Shown here one piece after another: positions 63,091-64,000 of a DNA stretch of 64,000 nucleotides. Each line of letters opens with the position of its first letter. Positions within the stretch are counted from its first letter, which is position 1. Made by a program: the position numbers and the translations under genes. This DNA is from Neorhizobium sp. SHOUNA12A (GTDB lineage Bacteria > Pseudomonadota > Alphaproteobacteria > Rhizobiales > Rhizobiaceae). Location of the stretch: NCBI RefSeq assembly GCF_023006505.1, contig NZ_JALBGV010000018.1, positions 1-64,000 of the forward strand, in the 5' to 3' direction. A model generated the notes under the pieces. That model had not been told where the DNA came from. It worked only from the letters and a program-made list of their open reading frames with translations, and made no database searches.

Positions 63091-63203
63091 TTTCCCGATC
63101 GGGAAAATAACCGAGAAATTGGCCCTGTGTCTACAGAATTTTCCCGATCGGGAAAATCATTCGAATTTGGCGAAAGTGTCGACCAAAAATTCCCGATCGG
63201 GAA
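63091..63203 (-). promoter_or_regulatory. Three evenly spaced palindromic operators of hipB
   Basis: The core TTCCCGATCGGGAA occurs three times, as perfect palindromes at 63091-63106 (16 bases), 63138-63157 (20 bases) and 63190-63203 (14 bases). Their centres are exactly 49 bases apart. The first lies just before the hipB ATG and covers the ribosome site. HipB dimers would be expected to bind each and possibly loop or bend the DNA. Confidence 0.85.
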
Positions 63204-63322
63204 AAATAAGTTTTATAAACATATTCAGCCGCACGCCATTCGAATAACGCGGCTGAACAGGATACTTACGCTCGTCCGCAATTTGCGGGCTGCCGATTTC
63301 TAGATTCGGTGCGTCGTGCAGC

Positions 63323-63791
63323 ATGAATTTGAACACGGAATCGTCCGGCTGGGCCAGGGAAAGCCTCGTGGCCGCGATCGGCGTTGCCGATTTCGGCCAT
63401 GTTGGTACTCATGAGGCCTATATCGACATGCCGCGCCAATATTCCGCCGACCCCTTCGCGGACATAGCCAACCTGGCGCTCGGCAATCCCGACAATCACG
63501 GCTGAAATTCAGCACTCAGCAAGCATCCGGAGGGAATAATCCCTATCTCCACTCTTTGATTTTGCGCCCATGCGCCTCGCCAAGGAGGGAATCGTTTCAC
63601 TCCACACGGTGGGCGATGATGCGTGACGATGGTCGCGAACGTCTTCCCGATTGGATGCGCATTCGCACCGTGAGCCATATTTCCTCGAAGAGCTCATCCG
63701 AGCCAGCGAGTTGGCGCAGACGCCCGAGATTGAAGAAGCGCTGTTCAAACTTGCTGAAAATGATGCCGCCTTCTATGGCAATCATACATGA
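63323..63791 (+). pseudogene. C-terminal hipA fragment, several frameshifts
   Basis: Successive plus-strand frames read ESLVAAIGVADFGHVGTHEA, ADIANLALGNPDNHG (stop), then LFDFAPMRLAKEGIV, then MMRDDGRERLPDWMRIRTV, then YFLEELIRASELAQTPEIEE to a stop at 63789-63791. These are the catalytic NxDNH region and C-terminal helices of a HipA kinase. The arginine after NPDNHG and the N-terminal half are lost. It faces the other hip locus. Confidence 0.65.
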
Positions 63792-63845
63792 CATGCGCCG
63801 TCGGATGGAGCGTCGCACGCCAAACGCGCGATCCGGTTGGTTAGG

Positions 63846-64000
63846 TCATCGCTTGCCCCGCGGGCGCCTCGCCTCCCTGCGACCGATCTCAATAGCTACG
63901 GCGGATACCAAGACCTCGATCACAAAGAGCTGGGTGAACGCCACGGTCAGCGCACCGCCCGTCAACGGAGATTCCGCGGCGGCGGCCAGAAGAACCGTTT
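63846..64000 (-). CDS. 3' end of a membrane protein running off the right edge
   Basis: The last 50 or so codons of a minus-strand frame read LTVAFTQLFVIEVLVSAVAI, then EIGRREARRPRGKR and stop. A hydrophobic helix followed by a basic tail suggests a cytoplasmic C-terminus of a membrane protein. The rest lies outside the window. Confidence 0.35.
   Translation of the reverse strand, partial: TVLLAAAAESPLTGGALTVAFTQLFVIEVLVSAVAIEIGRREARRPRGKR

Noticed and set aside
63091-63203. Reading the three TTCCCGATCGGGAA copies as a CRISPR or iteron array
   Set aside because: They are perfect palindromes placed directly at the hipB promoter with only three copies, which fits operators better; no replication gene is nearby.
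1-64000. CRISPR arrays, tRNA or rRNA genes
   Set aside because: No regularly spaced short direct repeats with unique spacers and no tRNA cloverleaf or rRNA sequence were seen on reading through; a dedicated search would be needed to exclude a tRNA.

Overview
The window looks like accessory DNA of an alphaproteobacterium, most likely a member of the Rhizobiales (Rhizobium/Agrobacterium/Ensifer/Mesorhizobium type). This rests on recognisable rhizobial-type parts (tyrosine recombinase, MobC fragment, ArdC, IS3/IS66/IS21/IS110 pieces, RpiR- and Ugp-like genes, Kup). No rRNA, tRNA or core housekeeping block was seen, and the density of toxin-antitoxin modules, restriction/defence genes and broken transposases fits a plasmid or genomic island. 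Species and replicon type are inference.

Layout. 0-10.7 kb: a two-gene hypothetical unit, a decayed integrase, a frameshifted HNH-ATPase, parDE, a MobC fragment, an intact IS3 element with target duplication, higBA, an HNH protein, a HEPN-like protein and an XRE regulator. 10.9-13.4 kb: an S1/P1 nuclease operon with two small secreted paralogues. 13.8-16.3 kb: an IS66 remnant and kup. 17.0-26.9 kb: a visibly AT-richer phosphonate biosynthesis cluster, the most interesting part of the window. 27-33 kb: DUF3800, a second HigBA-type module and a graveyard of gene fragments. 33-43 kb: an RpiR regulator facing an ABC transporter operon with a phosphodiesterase, a HAD-oxidoreductase fusion and a Na/Pi transporter. 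43-64 kb: vapBC, hip and abiE modules, ArdC, a HEPN-like protein, a type I restriction operon, a RAMA-domain protein and a final hipBA locus with three regularly spaced operators.

The phosphonate cluster. Minus-strand genes encode a cytidylyltransferase-PEP mutase fusion (Fom1 layout), phosphonopyruvate decarboxylase (Fom2 role) and a cobalamin-binding radical SAM protein that strongly resembles Fom3. Divergent plus-strand genes encode a PhyH-type oxygenase, an iron alcohol dehydrogenase (phosphonoacetaldehyde reductase role), a divergent MurA homologue, a CDP-alcohol phosphotransferase-like protein with an altered catalytic motif, and a 79-residue protein; this unit ends at a strong terminator. 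A PhnM-type hydrolase flanks the set. The predicted route is PEP to phosphonopyruvate to phosphonoacetaldehyde to 2-hydroxyethylphosphonate, its CMP ester, then the C-methylated CMP ester, as in Streptomyces fosfomycin synthesis. There is no FomD or HppE (Fom4) homologue here, so the last steps and product must differ.

The second coherent system (32.8-43.2 kb) reads as uptake of a phosphodiester, cleavage by a GpdQ-like phosphodiesterase, dephosphorylation by a HAD phosphatase, oxidation by a Gfo/Idh enzyme and phosphate export by a Na/Pi transporter, with a possible Pho box in front. Substrate identity is not visible from sequence.
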